Part shown: piece by piece, positions 41,212 through 51,121 of the stretch
How positions within the stretch are numbered: position 1 is the first letter of the stretch
How the letters are laid out: each line of letters begins with the position of its first letter
Assembly: GCF_000830005.1 (NCBI RefSeq)
Contig: NZ_CP010407.1
Coordinates: 6,080,001-6,144,000, forward strand
Source of the DNA: Streptomyces vietnamensis
GTDB taxonomy: Bacteria; Actinomycetota; Actinomycetes; Streptomycetales; Streptomycetaceae
Reading direction: 5' to 3'
Length of the DNA: 64,000 nt
Program-made: the position numbers and the translations under genes
Notes under the pieces: model-generated
Databases searched by the model: none
The model's input: the letters and a program-made list of their open reading frames with translations, nothing else
Told to the model about the DNA's origin: nothing

Positions 41212-44200
41212 CTACTGCTGAGGGGCTGGCGGCGCCTGCGGAGGGCCCTGCGGGTCCGCCTGCGGAGGCAGCGGCTGACCCGGCTGGGGCTCGCCGCCGT
41301 CCTGCGGCTGCTGCCAGGCCTGCGGCACACCCGGCTGCCCGGGCGTCGGCTGACCGGGCATGGGCTGTCCCGGCTGCGGCTGGCCGGCCGGGGGGCCGTA
41401 CGGCTGACCGGGGACGGGCTGGCCGGGGGCGAACTGACCCGGCATCGGGCCGGGCATCTGACCCGGCATCGGCTGACCGGGCACCTGACCCGGCATCGGC
41501 TGTCCCGGCTGCGGGTACGCCTGCGGCGGGTAGGGCTGACCGGCCTGCGGCTGCGGCGGGTACGGCTGACCGGGCTGCGGCGCCTGGGGCGCGTACGGCT
41601 GACCGGGGACGGGCTGGCCGGGCGCGAACTGGCCGGGCATCGGCTGCCCCGGCATCGGCTGTCCGGGCACGGGCTGCCCGGGCACCTGACCCGGCATCGG
41701 CTGACCGGGCGCGAACTGCCCCGGAACCTGCTGTCCGGGCATCGGCTGGCCCGGCATCGGCGGGGCCGTGTGCGGAGGCATCGCGCCCTGGCCGTCACCG
41801 GTCCAAAGACCCTGCGCCTGCTGCGCCCGTACGAAGTCCTCGGCCACCATCGCCGAGAGGTGGAAGTACGCCTCCCGGGTCTTCGGCCGCATCATGTCGA
41901 GGTCGACCTCGGCGCCGGCCGCCAGGTGCTCGTCGAAGGGCACGACCACGACACCGCGGCAGCGGGTCTGGAAGTGTTGCACGATGTCCTCGACCTTGAT
42001 CATCTTGCCGGTCTCGCGGACACCCGAGATGACCGTGATGGACCGCTGCACCAGGTCCGCGTAGCCGTGGGCCGACAGCCAGTCGAGGGTCGTCGAGGCG
42101 CTGGAGGCGCCGTCCACGGAGGGCGTGGAGATGATGATCAGCTGGTCGGCGAGGTCGAGGACCCCGCGCATGGCGCTGTACAGCAGGCCCGTACCCGAGT
42201 CGGTGAGGATGATCGGGTACTGCTTGCCGAGGACGTCGATCGCACGCCGGTAGTCCTCGTCGTTGAAGGTCGTCGAGACGGCCGGGTCCACGTCGTTGGC
42301 GAGGATCTCCAGGCCGGACGGCGCCTGCGAGGTGAACCGGCGGATGTCCATGTACGAGTTCAGGTACGGGATCGCCTGCACCAGGTCGCGGATGGTCGCC
42401 CCGGTCTCGCGCCGCACCCGGCGGCCGAGCGTGCCGGCGTCCGGGTTGGCGTCGATCGCCAGGATCTTGTCCTGCCGTTCGGTGGCGAGGGTCGCGCCGA
42501 GCGCGGTGGTCGTCGTGGTCTTGCCGACGCCGCCCTTGAGCGAGATGACCGCGATCCGGTAGCAGGAGAGGACCGGCGTACGGATCAGGTCCAGCTTCCG
42601 CTGCCGCTCCGCCTCCTCCTTCTTGCCGCCGAGCTTGAAGCGGTTGGCGGCACCGGGGTTCCGGCTGGACTTGGGCTTCTGCTTGTTGTTGCGCAGGAGC
42701 CGGTCGGAGGAGAGCTCCACGGCCGCGTTGTACCCGAGCGGGGCGCCCGGCACGGACCGCTCCCGCTGGTCGTGCGTCACCGGCGAGGGCCAGGCGGCAC
42801 CGGTCCGCGGATCCACGGCCGGCTGACCGTCGTACGGGGGCTGCGGGGCCTGCGCCGCCTGCGGGGGTACGGCTCCGGGGTGCGGGTAGCCGTAGCCGCC
42901 GGGGGCCTGCGCCTGCGGCGGGACACCGCCGGGCGCGCCGGGCTGCTGCGGGTAGCCGTAACCGGCCTGCTGCGGCGGGAAGCCGTAACCGCCCTGCGGG
43001 GCCGGGGGCTGGGGAGCCGCCGGGGCCTGGGGCTCCTGCGGGGCCTGCGGGGCCTGCGGGTAACCGTAGGCCCCGGGCGTCTGGGCCTGGGTCTGCGGCG
43101 GTACGGGGCCGGGACCGGGCGTGCCGGGCACGGGTGCCGCAGGGGCGGGCCAGGCGGCGGCGGGCGGCAGCGGCGCGGCCGGCGGCACCGGCTGGGCACC
43201 CGGAGCGGGCTGCGCGGGCCACTGCTGCGCGGGCTCGGGGGCGGCCGGCTGGAACGACGGCGGCAGCGGAGGCAGCCCGGCCCCGGCTCCGGCCTGCGGC
43301 CCGGCGCCCGGGTACGGCGCGCCGTACGGCCCGGGGGCGGCGGCGCCCGCGCCCGGGTACGGGGCGCCGTAGGGTCCGGGAGCGCCACCGGGCTGCTGCC
43401 CGGCCGCGTCGTACGGACCGGGAGCCGCGCCGGGGCCGAAGCCCTGCGGCGCGTCGGCGGCGGGGTGCGCGGCGGGGAGGGGGCCGGCGCCGGGAGCGGC
43501 CTGGTCGGCGGCGACGGCCGCCCCGGTCTCCGCGTCGGTGCCGGTCTCCGGCTCCGCGTCCGCCTCGGGAGCGGCCGGCGCGTCCTCCGGGCTCGCGGCG
43601 TCGCCGGAGGCCTCTGCAGAGGCCTCGTCGTCGCCCGTACCCGTCGCGTCCGTCGCGTCGTCGGCCACCTCGTCGTCGGTGCTCTCGGTCTCCACGGCTT
43701 CCGCGGAGGGGGCCTCGGTGGAGTCCGCCGCACCGCCGTCCTCGGCGGCCGCGCTGCTCGCCGGGTCGGCGGAGTCGTCCGCGCCCGCCGACCTCTCCGC
43801 GTCCGCCGTGTTCTCTGCGTTCTCTGCGTTCTCCGCCGTGCGCTCGGCGATCTCGCGCTCGAGAGCGGCGGGGGAGAAGCGCACGGTGGCACCGCTCTCG
43901 ACGTCCCCGCCCCCGTACGAGGCCGCGGGCGCCGGGACGGACGGCAGCGAACCACCGGGCACGGGCGCACCAGGCACCGGCGCACCCGGCACCGGCGCAC
44001 CAGGCGTGCCGAACGGAGGAGCCCCCACCGGCGGCACCGCAGCGGCGGGCTGCACGGGAGCAGGCGCGACGGGCGCGACGGGCGCGACGGGTGCGGCAGG
44101 CGCGACCGGCTCAACCGCCGGAGCGGGCACAGGTGCAGGAGTCGGCGGCGTCACGGGAGGCACCGCCACCGGCGGGGCCGGCGGCGCGATGTTCCAGCTG

Positions 44201-44430
44201 GGCTCGAAGCCGCTGCCCGCCGGGAGGCCCGGTACGGCGACCGGCGCTCCGCTCGGCGGCGGGGGAGTGACACCGCCCGCCCCCGTACCGCCCGACGCGT
44301 TCTGCGTGTACCAGGCGGGCGGGGTGTAGTCGATGGTGAACTCACCCGTCATCTCGGCGGGATCCGCGTCGGACTGATCGTCGGCGGGCGGATTCCAACC
44401 CCCGTGGATCTCGTCGCGATCGCCGTTCAC
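41212..44430 (-). CDS. EspI-like ParA/MinD-family ATPase of the ESX locus
   Basis: Predicted 1072 residues. A Pro/Gln/Gly/Ala-rich N-terminal region (about 1-570) and a C-terminal region (about 890-1072) flank one ParA/MinD ATPase. The ATPase has Walker [16 protein letters not shown], followed by [10 protein letters not shown] and [18 protein letters not shown]. The C-terminus is a long run of five-residue repeats of the kind MPGQP, interspersed with QFAPG and YPPQ blocks. The layout matches EspI of mycobacterial ESX-1, a regulator of secretion by an ATP-sensing ATPase. The GTG at 44430 has a clear AGGAGG upstream. It lies at one end of the ESX locus. Confidence 0.85.
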   Translation of the reverse strand: MNGDRDEIHGGWNPPADDQSDADPAEMTGEFTIDYTPPAWYTQNASGGTGAGGVTPPPPSGAPVAVPGLPAGSGFEPSWNIAPPAPPVAVPPVTPPTPAPVPAPAVEPVAPAAPVAPVAPVAPAPVQPAAAVPPVGAPPFGTPGAPVPGAPVPGAPVPGGSLPSVPAPAASYGGGDVESGATVRFSPAALEREIAERTAENAENAENTADAERSAGADDSADPASSAAAEDGGAADSTEAPSAEAVETESTDDEVADDATDATGTGDDEASAEASGDAASPEDAPAAPEADAEPETGTDAETGAAVAADQAAPGAGPLPAAHPAADAPQGFGPGAAPGPYDAAGQQPGGAPGPYGAPYPGAGAAAPGPYGAPYPGAGPQAGAGAGLPPLPPSFQPAAPEPAQQWPAQPAPGAQPVPPAAPLPPAAAWPAPAAPVPGTPGPGPVPPQTQAQTPGAYGYPQAPQAPQEPQAPAAPQPPAPQGGYGFPPQQAGYGYPQQPGAPGGVPPQAQAPGGYGYPHPGAVPPQAAQAPQPPYDGQPAVDPRTGAAWPSPVTHDQRERSVPGAPLGYNAAVELSSDRLLRNNKQKPKSSRNPGAANRFKLGGKKEEAERQRKLDLIRTPVLSCYRIAVISLKGGVGKTTTTTALGATLATERQDKILAIDANPDAGTLGRRVRRETGATIRDLVQAIPYLNSYMDIRRFTSQAPSGLEILANDVDPAVSTTFNDEDYRRAIDVLGKQYPIILTDSGTGLLYSAMRGVLDLADQLIIISTPSVDGASSASTTLDWLSAHGYADLVQRSITVISGVRETGKMIKVEDIVQHFQTRCRGVVVVPFDEHLAAGAEVDLDMMRPKTREAYFHLSAMVAEDFVRAQQAQGLWTGDGQGAMPPHTAPPMPGQPMPGQQVPGQFAPGQPMPGQVPGQPVPGQPMPGQPMPGQFAPGQPVPGQPYAPQAPQPGQPYPPQPQAGQPYPPQAYPQPGQPMPGQVPGQPMPGQMPGPMPGQFAPGQPVPGQPYGPPAGQPQPGQPMPGQPTPGQPGVPQAWQQPQDGGEPQPGQPLPPQADPQGPPQAPPAPQQ

Positions 44431-44667
44431 TTTGCCTCCTGGTGTGGTCGAGCACCCTTGTGCCGTTGTGGGCGGGGCCCTTCCACCCTAATCGCCGCGG
44501 GCCGCCCCCGGGCAGGGCCGACGGCCCCTCCGCGCCCGCCTCCACGGACCGTTCCGGGCCCCAAGTGACCCGGTCGCGCCGCAGAGTGAGAACCCCCACC
44601 GTTCAAAACGATGCAAAAGCGGACGTACTTGAACGACTTCACGTCATGACGTCGCCGCTCGGCCGCC

Positions 44668-45501
44668 TCAGTCCATCCGGCGCGCGCCGCCCAACAATCC
44701 GGTCTCGGCGTCCGTCGCCTGCGTCATCACGAACTGGCGGTCGTTCGGCGTGCACCAGAGGGTCACCCCGTCGGCGAGCGTGGACAGCGCCTCGTACTCG
44801 TGCCGCGGCAGGCTCATGATGCGGCCGATCTGGGCCGCCTCGTCGGGGGACACCCGCTGGACCCCGACCAGGGAGGACTTCTCCAGGAGCCGGGGCGCGA
44901 CCGGGCTCAGATAGGGCAGCAGCGTCACCACCGACTGCCAGGGCGCCGACACGACACGGCCGCGCGGCGGCCGCATGCCGCAGTCGCGCACCACGACCAC
45001 CGGACTGCCCGCCGAGGCGCCCTGCGGCGGCACCCGGCCCACGTCGTGCAGCGTGATGCACGGCTGCCCGCCGCCCGCGGCCTGCGCGAGGGCCGTCCAC
45101 GCCTGCGCGCGCCCGGTCTCGACCGCCACCCGGGCGCCCGTCGCGGCCGCCCGCAGGGCCAGCACCTGCGCGGTCCACAGACCGCCGATGAGCGTGACGT
45201 CGTACGGGACGGGCCGGTTGATGCCGAGCACGGCCGGGCGGCCCTCGGCGTCCACGCCGATCACCATGCCGTCGTCGCCGACCGGCAGGGCCAGCGCCTC
45301 CAGCTGTTCCAGGGGTACGGAGTGCCGGTCGCGGCGCGGCCCGACGAGCCCGAACCCGAACCGGGGCCGCGTGACCCGCCCCGTACGCCGGGCGGAGGAA
45401 GCGCCGGGAGAAGGAGCGCCCGGGTAAGGAGCGCCCGAGGAGGAAGCGCCCGGGTAAGGAGCACCCGAGGCCGGAGACGTACCGAAAGAAGCGGTGGACA
45501 T
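44668..45501 (-). CDS. Conserved ESX-locus protein of unknown function
   Basis: Predicted 277 residues. A short N-terminal tail with repeated GAPYPGAS-type units precedes a globular Ala/Gly-rich domain. Features include VPLEQLEALALPVGDDGMVIGVDAEGRPAVLGINRP (outline) and VTLIGGLWTAQVLALRAAATGARVAVETGR, resembling a nucleotide-binding or P-loop-like fold without a clear Walker motif. No signal peptide or membrane segment is seen. Its ATG shares one base with the eccE stop (TGATG), so it is coupled to eccE. A cytoplasmic accessory of the ESX machine is inferred from location only. Confidence 0.7.
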   Translation of the reverse strand: MSTASFGTSPASGAPYPGASSSGAPYPGAPSPGASSARRTGRVTRPRFGFGLVGPRRDRHSVPLEQLEALALPVGDDGMVIGVDAEGRPAVLGINRPVPYDVTLIGGLWTAQVLALRAAATGARVAVETGRAQAWTALAQAAGGGQPCITLHDVGRVPPQGASAGSPVVVVRDCGMRPPRGRVVSAPWQSVVTLLPYLSPVAPRLLEKSSLVGVQRVSPDEAAQIGRIMSLPRHEYEALSTLADGVTLWCTPNDRQFVMTQATDAETGLLGGARRMD

Positions 45502-46805
45502 CAGCGCGCACCCCCCAGCGGAAGCGTCGCCAGGATGCCGGGCACCTGTTCCCGGTCGAGGCGCACCAGACCCGTCCTCACTCCGCGCGCCGCACGCTCC
45601 AGCTCGTGCCGCGCGGCCACCAGTTCCTCGTCGCTGCGTCCGGTGATGCGCACGTGTCCGGTCACCGTCACCTCCTGCCGGTCCCCGCCGCTCAGCGTCA
45701 GGCTGAACGTCGTCGCGAGCGCGGGCAGCGAGGTCAGCAGGGCCACCAGCTGCGGCATCGACGCGCCCGCGCCGCCGCTCCGGCCGCCCAACTGGGGCCA
45801 GCGCCCCACCCAGTACGTCGTGTGCCGCCGGTCGTCCACCCGCCAGGTCCGCGCGGTCTCCTGGGTGCGGCGCCCCTGCGCCTGCCCCCGGCCCGCCTGC
45901 GCTATCGCCATCGGGCTGGCGCAGCTCGACGTGGCGAGCGCGGAGGTCAGTTCCTGCTCCGTCAGCACGCTCGCCCGGAACCCGGCGCCCGCGAGCCGGC
46001 TCGCCAGCTGGTCCGCAGCCCGCACCACGCACTTCTGGGCGCCCGTCATGCCGCCGCCGCGCGCGGCGACCGCCTCCGGGCAGAGTTCGGGGTCGAGCTT
46101 GAGCGCGATCCAGGTGATCCGCACCGCGGGCGAACCCGTCTGCGCCTGCAGCGGCCCGTAGTTGCGGGCGGCCATCGACTGCGCGGGCAGGTGCGGCGCG
46201 GGCGCCGGCTGCGTGTGCTGCACGATCTGCGCCGACTCCAGGCGGATGCCGTCCACGCTCAGCACGTCCCGGACGAGCCCGACGGGCAGCGGCTTCGCCG
46301 CGCGGTCCGGACGCAGCGCCGTGCCGTCCGACTCGACCCGCAGGACGGCGGTCAGGAAGGTGCCGTCGCCGACCATCCCGACCGGACGCCGGTCACGGTC
46401 GCTGTACGCGTAGGTCCGCAGCGCCGGATCGCACTCCACGAGCGGTGCGAACCCCGGCTCGGTGCCCTCCGGCACCGTGAACGAGGAGGCCCGGCGCGAA
46501 CGGGCGCGCAGCGCGAGGAAGGTGCCCAGCCACTCGGGCAGCGAACGCCGGTGCCGGCGCACCACGGCGAGCAGCACGAGCACGACGGCGACCACGCCCG
46601 CGGGCACGAGCAGCATCGGCTCGACGACCCAGGCGAGGAGCAGCAGCGCCGCCGCCACCTCGACCAGTACGAGCTGTTGCAATCGGAACGAACCGAAGTG
46701 TCCCGGGCGTGCCTGGAGCCTCGGTGAGACCGCGGGTGCGGGTCCCGTGGACGGGGGTGTGGAGGCAGCGGCCGCGGCGGGCCGCCTCCGCCTCGCGGAA
46801 GCCAT
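45498..46805 (-). CDS. eccE: Type VII secretion protein EccE
   Basis: Predicted 434 residues. Near the N-terminus two adjacent membrane segments (QQLVLVEVAAALLLLAWVVEPM and LLVPAGVVAVVLVLLAVVRR) anchor a large cytoplasmic or periplasmic domain, as in EccE. LPEWLGTFLALRARSRRASSF and the later TYWVGRWPQLGG are conserved-looking. EccE is a peripheral subunit of the ESX inner-membrane complex. Its ATG is 46805. It is divergent from eccB with a 190-bp promoter region between. Assignment rests on topology, size and locus. Confidence 0.75.
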
Positions 46806-46995
46806 GATGGAGAATCCCCCTCAATTCGTCCCGATGACCCTGGCCCGCCAGGGCTTTGGCGGCCGGATCACCCTACCCGCCCCACGAACCCCACGGGACA
46901 GCAGGCATAGTAGGGGGCCGGTCCGAAGGCCGGGGCCCGGGTGTCACCACCCCGGCGCCCCGCGCGAAGATCGCGCCTGACGAGAATGGGGACTC

Positions 46996-48540
46996 ATGGC
47001 ATCGCGGCGGGACGAGCTCAACGCGTACACCTTTGCGAAGAAGCGCACGGTGGCGGCATTCCTCCAACCCTCGCCCTCCGGCACGGAGGAGGGGGCACCG
47101 AAGCCGCTGAAGGCGGTCGTCCCCGGCCTGATCGTCTCCGCGCTCGTCGTCGCCGGATTCGGCGCCTGGGGCATGTTCAGCCCCACCGCCCCCAAGGGCT
47201 GGGACACCCCCGGCACCCGGGTCATCATCGGCAAGCAGTCGACGACCCGGTACGTCGTCCTGGAGACCGGCAAGGGCAAGGACAAGAAGACCCTGCTCCA
47301 CCCCGTCCTCAACCTCGCCTCCGCCCGACTGCTGCTCAACCCCGACCAGTTCCAGGTCATCCAGGTCGACGACAAGAAGCTCGACGAGGGCAAGCCGCCG
47401 CGCGGCCCCATCCTCGGCATCCCGTACGCCCCCGACCGGCTTCCCGCCCCGGACGACGCGGGCAGGAAGAAGCGCTGGGCCGTCTGCGAGCAGCCCGGTG
47501 GCGGCAAGGGCGCCAGCGTCCAGAAGGCGACCTTCCTCTTCGCCGAGCGCGACGCCAAGCGGACCGAGGGCGACCACAAGCTGAAGGACGGGCAGGTCCT
47601 GTACGTCAAGGGCCAGAAGGGCAACGCCCAGTTCCTCGTCGACCACACCGGCACCAAGTACCCGGTGAAGGCCGACCGGGCCGGGCTCCTCACCGCCCTC
47701 GTCGGCCTCGGCAAGGAACCGCAGGCCGTCACCGACGACTGGCTCGCCACCCTGAAGACCGGCGACGAGATCGACTTCCCGCACATCGACGGCACGGTCG
47801 GCGCCTCCGCCGGCATCCCCGGCAACACCCTCACGGGGACCGAGAACCGGATCGGCATGGTCCTCCTCGCCCAGACCGGCTCGGGACCGCAGTACTACGT
47901 CGTCCTCGCCGGCAAGGTCCAGCCCGTCACCCCCTTCACCGCCTGGCTGCTCATCAACTCCCCGGAGACCGGCAACCTCGACATGGACGGCAAGGCCACC
48001 ACCGTCGACGCCTCCTCCTTCGTCCCGGACCCCACCGTCTTCCACGACGGCGTCCGCTGGCCGACCCTGAAGTCCACCCAGATCAACGCCTCCACCGGCG
48101 AGGGCGCCCGCGACACGATCTGCAGCGTCCTCACCGACGTCAACGAGAAGGGCGACACCGAGCTCGCCACCTGGGCCGGCACCGAGTACCCCGCCGACAT
48201 CACGGCCGGCGGCACCAGCACGTACGTCACCCCCGGCACCGGCCTGCTCTACACCCAGATCCAGGGCAAGCAGAAGACGCCCGACGGCTCCCTCTTCCTC
48301 GTCACCGACACCGGCCTGCGGTACGCCGTCCAGGCCAACGGCGACAGCGACTCCGCCCGCTCCGAGATCGGCGCCGGCGAGCAGAAGCAGACCGACGGCA
48401 GGCCGGAACCCAGCGACGCCCAGAAGCGTCTCGGCTACGAGAACGTCCAGCCGGTCCTCGTCCCGATCGAATGGTCGGAGTTCCTGTCGAAGGGCCCGAG
48501 GCTCGACACCAACAGCGCGCGTCAGCCGCAGGGTTCCTAG
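46996..48540 (+). CDS. eccB: Type VII secretion protein EccB
   Basis: Predicted 514 residues. A short cytoplasmic N-terminus carries the EccB start SRRDELNAYTFAKKRTVAAF, then one membrane segment (VVPGLIVSALVVAGFGAWGMF) and a large extracytoplasmic domain with repeats (for example VIIGKQSTTRYVV, FLVDHTGTKYPV, LFLVTDTGLRYAV). EccB is a core membrane subunit of the ESX secretion complex and may act outside the membrane. Good start at ATG 46996. MycP follows within about 12 bp, so the two are co-transcribed. Confidence 0.93.
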   Translation: MASRRDELNAYTFAKKRTVAAFLQPSPSGTEEGAPKPLKAVVPGLIVSALVVAGFGAWGMFSPTAPKGWDTPGTRVIIGKQSTTRYVVLETGKGKDKKTLLHPVLNLASARLLLNPDQFQVIQVDDKKLDEGKPPRGPILGIPYAPDRLPAPDDAGRKKRWAVCEQPGGGKGASVQKATFLFAERDAKRTEGDHKLKDGQVLYVKGQKGNAQFLVDHTGTKYPVKADRAGLLTALVGLGKEPQAVTDDWLATLKTGDEIDFPHIDGTVGASAGIPGNTLTGTENRIGMVLLAQTGSGPQYYVVLAGKVQPVTPFTAWLLINSPETGNLDMDGKATTVDASSFVPDPTVFHDGVRWPTLKSTQINASTGEGARDTICSVLTDVNEKGDTELATWAGTEYPADITAGGTSTYVTPGTGLLYTQIQGKQKTPDGSLFLVTDTGLRYAVQANGDSDSARSEIGAGEQKQTDGRPEPSDAQKRLGYENVQPVLVPIEWSEFLSKGPRLDTNSARQPQGS

Positions 48541-48552
48541 GGGGTGGCACCG

Positions 48553-49806
48553 GTGACGACGACGAACCGCACGACCGCCCTGCTCGCCGCGGGCACCCTC
48601 GTGGCCCTGCTCGCCGCCCCCGCCGCGGCGGCCCAGCCGCGCGACGACGGCCCGGCCCTCGACGGCAGCGGCGAGTGCACCTTCCCCATGAAGAAGCAGA
48701 TCGAGGGCATCCCCTGGCCGCTCCAGCGGGTCCTCCTCGACGAGCTGTGGCAGGACACCAAGGGCAAGGGCGTCCGGGTCGCCGTCATCGACACCGGCGT
48801 CGACGACGTCAACCAGCAGCTGAGCTCCGCCGTCGACGCCAAGTCGGGCAAGGACTACCTCAAGCCCGACAAGAACAACCCCTCCTACGGCGACGAGAAG
48901 CGCGGCAAGACCGACGGCACCGTCGACGAGGTCGGCCACGGCACCAAGGTCGCCGGCATCATCGCCGCCCGCCCCCGCAAGGGCACCGGCTTCGTCGGCC
49001 TCGCCCCCGAGGCGACGATCATCCCGATCCGGCAGAACGACGAGAAGAACAGCGGCAAGTCCGACACCATGGCCCAGGCGATCGACTACGCCGTGCTCAA
49101 GGGCGCCAAGGTCATCAACATCTCGCAGGACACCACCCAGCCGATGAGCCCGGACTCGCCCATGGCCAGGTCGGTGGCCAAGGCGATCGAGAAGGACGTC
49201 GTGATCGTCGCCTCCGCGGGCAACGACGGCATGGACGGCAAGAGCAAGAAGACGTACCCGGCGGCCTTCCCCGGCGTCCTCGCCGTCGCCTCCTCCGACC
49301 GGAACAACGAACGCGCCGCCTTCTCCCAGTCCGGCCCCATGGTGGGCGTCGCCGCCCCCGGCGTCGACATCGTCTCCACCGTTCCCGGCGGCGGCCAGTG
49401 CGTCGACAACGGCACCAGCTTCTCCGCCCCGTACGTCGCCGGCGTCGCCGCCCTGCTCCGCGCCAAGTACCCGGAGTGGAGCGCGGCCCAGATCGTCACC
49501 CGCATCGAGCAGACCGCCGTCCGCTCGATCAACGGCCGTGACGACCACGTCGGTTGGGGTGTGGTCGATCCGGTGCGGGCGCTCGCCGACCAGCCCGGGA
49601 CGCCCGCCTCCTCGCCCGTGCCCGACCCGGGCCCGCCCAAGCCGCCGGCTCCCGAGCCGGCCCGTCTGGTGCTGTCGGAGACGCCCCAGGAGCGCTCCGA
49701 ACGGCTCGCCACCTACACGTTGGGGATCGGAGGTGTCCTGGTGGCCGTGGTCGCAGGGACCGCCACCGTGATCCGCGACAGCCGCCGCAGGAGGGAGGCC
49801 CGGTGA
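48553..49806 (+). CDS. mycP: Mycosin (MycP) membrane subtilisin-like protease
   Basis: Predicted 417 residues. Signal peptide (TALLAAGTLVALLAAPAAAA), then a subtilisin domain with the catalytic triad: Asp in VRVAVIDTGVDD, His in EVGHGTKVAGIIAARP and Ser in NGTSFSAPYVAGVAALL. A Pro-rich linker and a C-terminal membrane segment (YTLGIGGVLVAVVAGTATV) followed by RRRREAR complete it. Mycosins stabilise and process ESX substrates. A GGGGGTGG ribosome site favours the GTG at 48553; a GTG nine bases earlier is possible. Confidence 0.93.
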   Translation: MTTTNRTTALLAAGTLVALLAAPAAAAQPRDDGPALDGSGECTFPMKKQIEGIPWPLQRVLLDELWQDTKGKGVRVAVIDTGVDDVNQQLSSAVDAKSGKDYLKPDKNNPSYGDEKRGKTDGTVDEVGHGTKVAGIIAARPRKGTGFVGLAPEATIIPIRQNDEKNSGKSDTMAQAIDYAVLKGAKVINISQDTTQPMSPDSPMARSVAKAIEKDVVIVASAGNDGMDGKSKKTYPAAFPGVLAVASSDRNNERAAFSQSGPMVGVAAPGVDIVSTVPGGGQCVDNGTSFSAPYVAGVAALLRAKYPEWSAAQIVTRIEQTAVRSINGRDDHVGWGVVDPVRALADQPGTPASSPVPDPGPPKPPAPEPARLVLSETPQERSERLATYTLGIGGVLVAVVAGTATVIRDSRRRREAR

Positions 49807-49844
49807 CGCGCGTACCGGTCAAGTATCGGGACCTTCCTTTGCAG

Positions 49845-49873
49845 TTGGAACTGCCGCCGTCAATGGCTACAGT
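49845..49873 (+). promoter_or_regulatory. Candidate sigma-70-type promoter for the WXG100 genes
   Basis: TTGGAA (49845) and TACAGT (49868) are separated by 17 bases. It lies 124 bases upstream of the first WXG100 start, just after mycP. Judged by eye from consensus only. Confidence 0.45.
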
Positions 49874-49996
49874 GACCGCTGGGGGCACGACAGTGCGAAC
49901 CCAGCACGGGGGCGGCATCAGAAGATTCCCGTCCGCATCAACACCGGAAGGCCCGACGGCCCGTCCGTCGACGCCGCCGAAGGAAGAAGGGGCAAG

Positions 49997-50347
49997 ATGT
50001 CGAAAGACCTGAACGTAACCAGTGCCGAACAAGTCAAGCTCGCCGGCCGGATCCAGGACTTCTCCGACGAGCTCCAGGCCCGCATCACCTCCCTCAACGG
50101 TGTGGTGGACCGCGTTCAGGCGGGCTGGCAGGGCGCTGCGAGCAAGGAGTACGACCGGGTCCAGAACGACCTGAACCAGCGTCTGCGCAGCATGCGCGCC
50201 GAGCTCAGCAAGCTCGAGGAGATCATGCGCATGAGCGCCGACGGGTTCTCGCAGGAGGAGGAGGACCGCATGCGGTCCTTCCGTCAGATGGACAGCAGCT
50301 CCGGCGCCGGTGCCTCCGGCGGTCAGAGCGCCATCCTCGGCATCTGA
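49997..50347 (+). CDS. esxB: WXG100-family secreted protein (EsxB type)
   Basis: Predicted 116 residues. Two-helix hairpin with the WxG turn at Trp44-Gln-Gly46 (QAGWQG). The helices read QVKLAGRIQDFSDELQARI and KEYDRVQNDLNQRL. Its C-terminal tail (SSGAGASGGQSAILGI) lacks a YxxxD/E signal. WXG100 proteins are secreted by the ESX machine, usually as dimers with a partner. The next gene encodes the partner. In S. coelicolor this pair is termed EsxB/EsxA; the name is by order and size. Confidence 0.88.
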   Translation: MSKDLNVTSAEQVKLAGRIQDFSDELQARITSLNGVVDRVQAGWQGAASKEYDRVQNDLNQRLRSMRAELSKLEEIMRMSADGFSQEEEDRMRSFRQMDSSSGAGASGGQSAILGI

Positions 50348-50400
50348 GCCGTCCGACCCGACCAGTCCTCCGCGCCACTCTCACCCGAGGAGTCAACACC

Positions 50401-50691
50401 ATGACCACTGCGGTCAATTACGACACCGTGACGCAGGCGGCGGCCGACACCCGCCTGACCTCCAGCACCCTCACGCAGAAGCTCGACGACCTCATGGCCG
50501 AGGTCAACCGCGTCGCCTCCAACTGGGAAGGTGAAGCGAAGATCGCCTACCGCGAGAGCCAGGACCGCCTGACCCGCGACATGGCCGGCATGAACCAGGA
50601 CCTGGCGCGCATCGCCCAGCTCCTCGACGAGTCGGTCGCCGGCTACCAGGACACGGACAAGGGCAACGCGGCTCGCTTCCGCATGATGTGA
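50401..50691 (+). CDS. esxA: WXG100-family secreted protein (EsxA type)
   Basis: Predicted 96 residues, the classical WXG100 size. The turn is Trp42-Glu-Gly44 (NWEG). The C-terminal helix includes a YxxxD-type secretion motif, Tyr82-Gln-Asp-Thr-Asp86. Start ATG 50401 is preceded by CCCGAGGAG. It should form a heterodimer with the preceding protein and carry the signal for EccC. A perfect hairpin terminator follows. Confidence 0.9.
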   Translation: MTTAVNYDTVTQAAADTRLTSSTLTQKLDDLMAEVNRVASNWEGEAKIAYRESQDRLTRDMAGMNQDLARIAQLLDESVAGYQDTDKGNAARFRMM

Positions 50692-50700
50692 TTCCTTGCC

Positions 50701-50752
50701 GATACGCGTGAGGGGGTGGCCCGTTCCCACGGGCCACCCCCTCACGCGTATC
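50701..50752. terminator. Perfect bidirectional hairpin between esxA and DUF397 gene
   Basis: A perfect 23-bp stem (arms starting GATACGCGTGAGGGGGTGG, in outline) with a TTCCCA loop lies between convergent genes. It probably stops transcription from both sides. Few T residues follow on either strand. Confidence 0.9.
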
Positions 50753-50754
50753 CC

Positions 50755-51039
50755 CTAGCGCAGGTCGAACTCGCCGTCACGGGCGCCCAGGACGAACGCG
50801 TCCCACTCGGCCTTCGTGTAGCGCAGCACCGTGTCCTTGTCGAGGGACGAGCGCATCGCCACCGCGCCCTCGGGCAGCCGGGCGATCTCCACGCGCTCCT
50901 CGTCCGGGCTCGTCCCCGGGGCGCCCTGCCACTCGACGCCGGAGATGTCGAGCGCGTACAGCTCGTCCTTCTGGCGCTGCTTCTCGGCGGCGAGCGCGGC
51001 GTCCGCGCTCTCGGCGGTGGTCTCGTGTGCGTCGCTCAT
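50755..51039 (-). CDS. DUF397 domain protein
   Basis: Predicted 94 residues. After a charged N-terminal helix (AALAAEKQRQKDELYALD) it matches DUF397: VEIARLPEGAVAMRSSLDKDTVLRYTKAEWDAFVLGARDGEF in outline. The usual Cys before VEVA is absent. DUF397 genes commonly sit beside an XRE-type regulator in Streptomyces; none is present here. It lies 82 bp downstream of the eccC stop on the same strand. The role within the ESX locus is unknown. Confidence 0.85.
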   Translation of the reverse strand: MSDAHETTAESADAALAAEKQRQKDELYALDISGVEWQGAPGTSPDEERVEIARLPEGAVAMRSSLDKDTVLRYTKAEWDAFVLGARDGEFDLR

Positions 51040-51121
51040 CGGCGCTTTCCCTTCGCGGTGGTACGACGGTCCCTCCCACCGTAGCGGGAGGGACCGCTCC
51101 GTTCCGTGCTGTTCCGGCAGC

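Noticed and set aside
49803..50012. Possible 69-residue ORF starting GTG at the mycP stop
   Set aside because: It runs through a good promoter candidate and over the start of the first WXG100 gene, and its sequence has low-complexity character.
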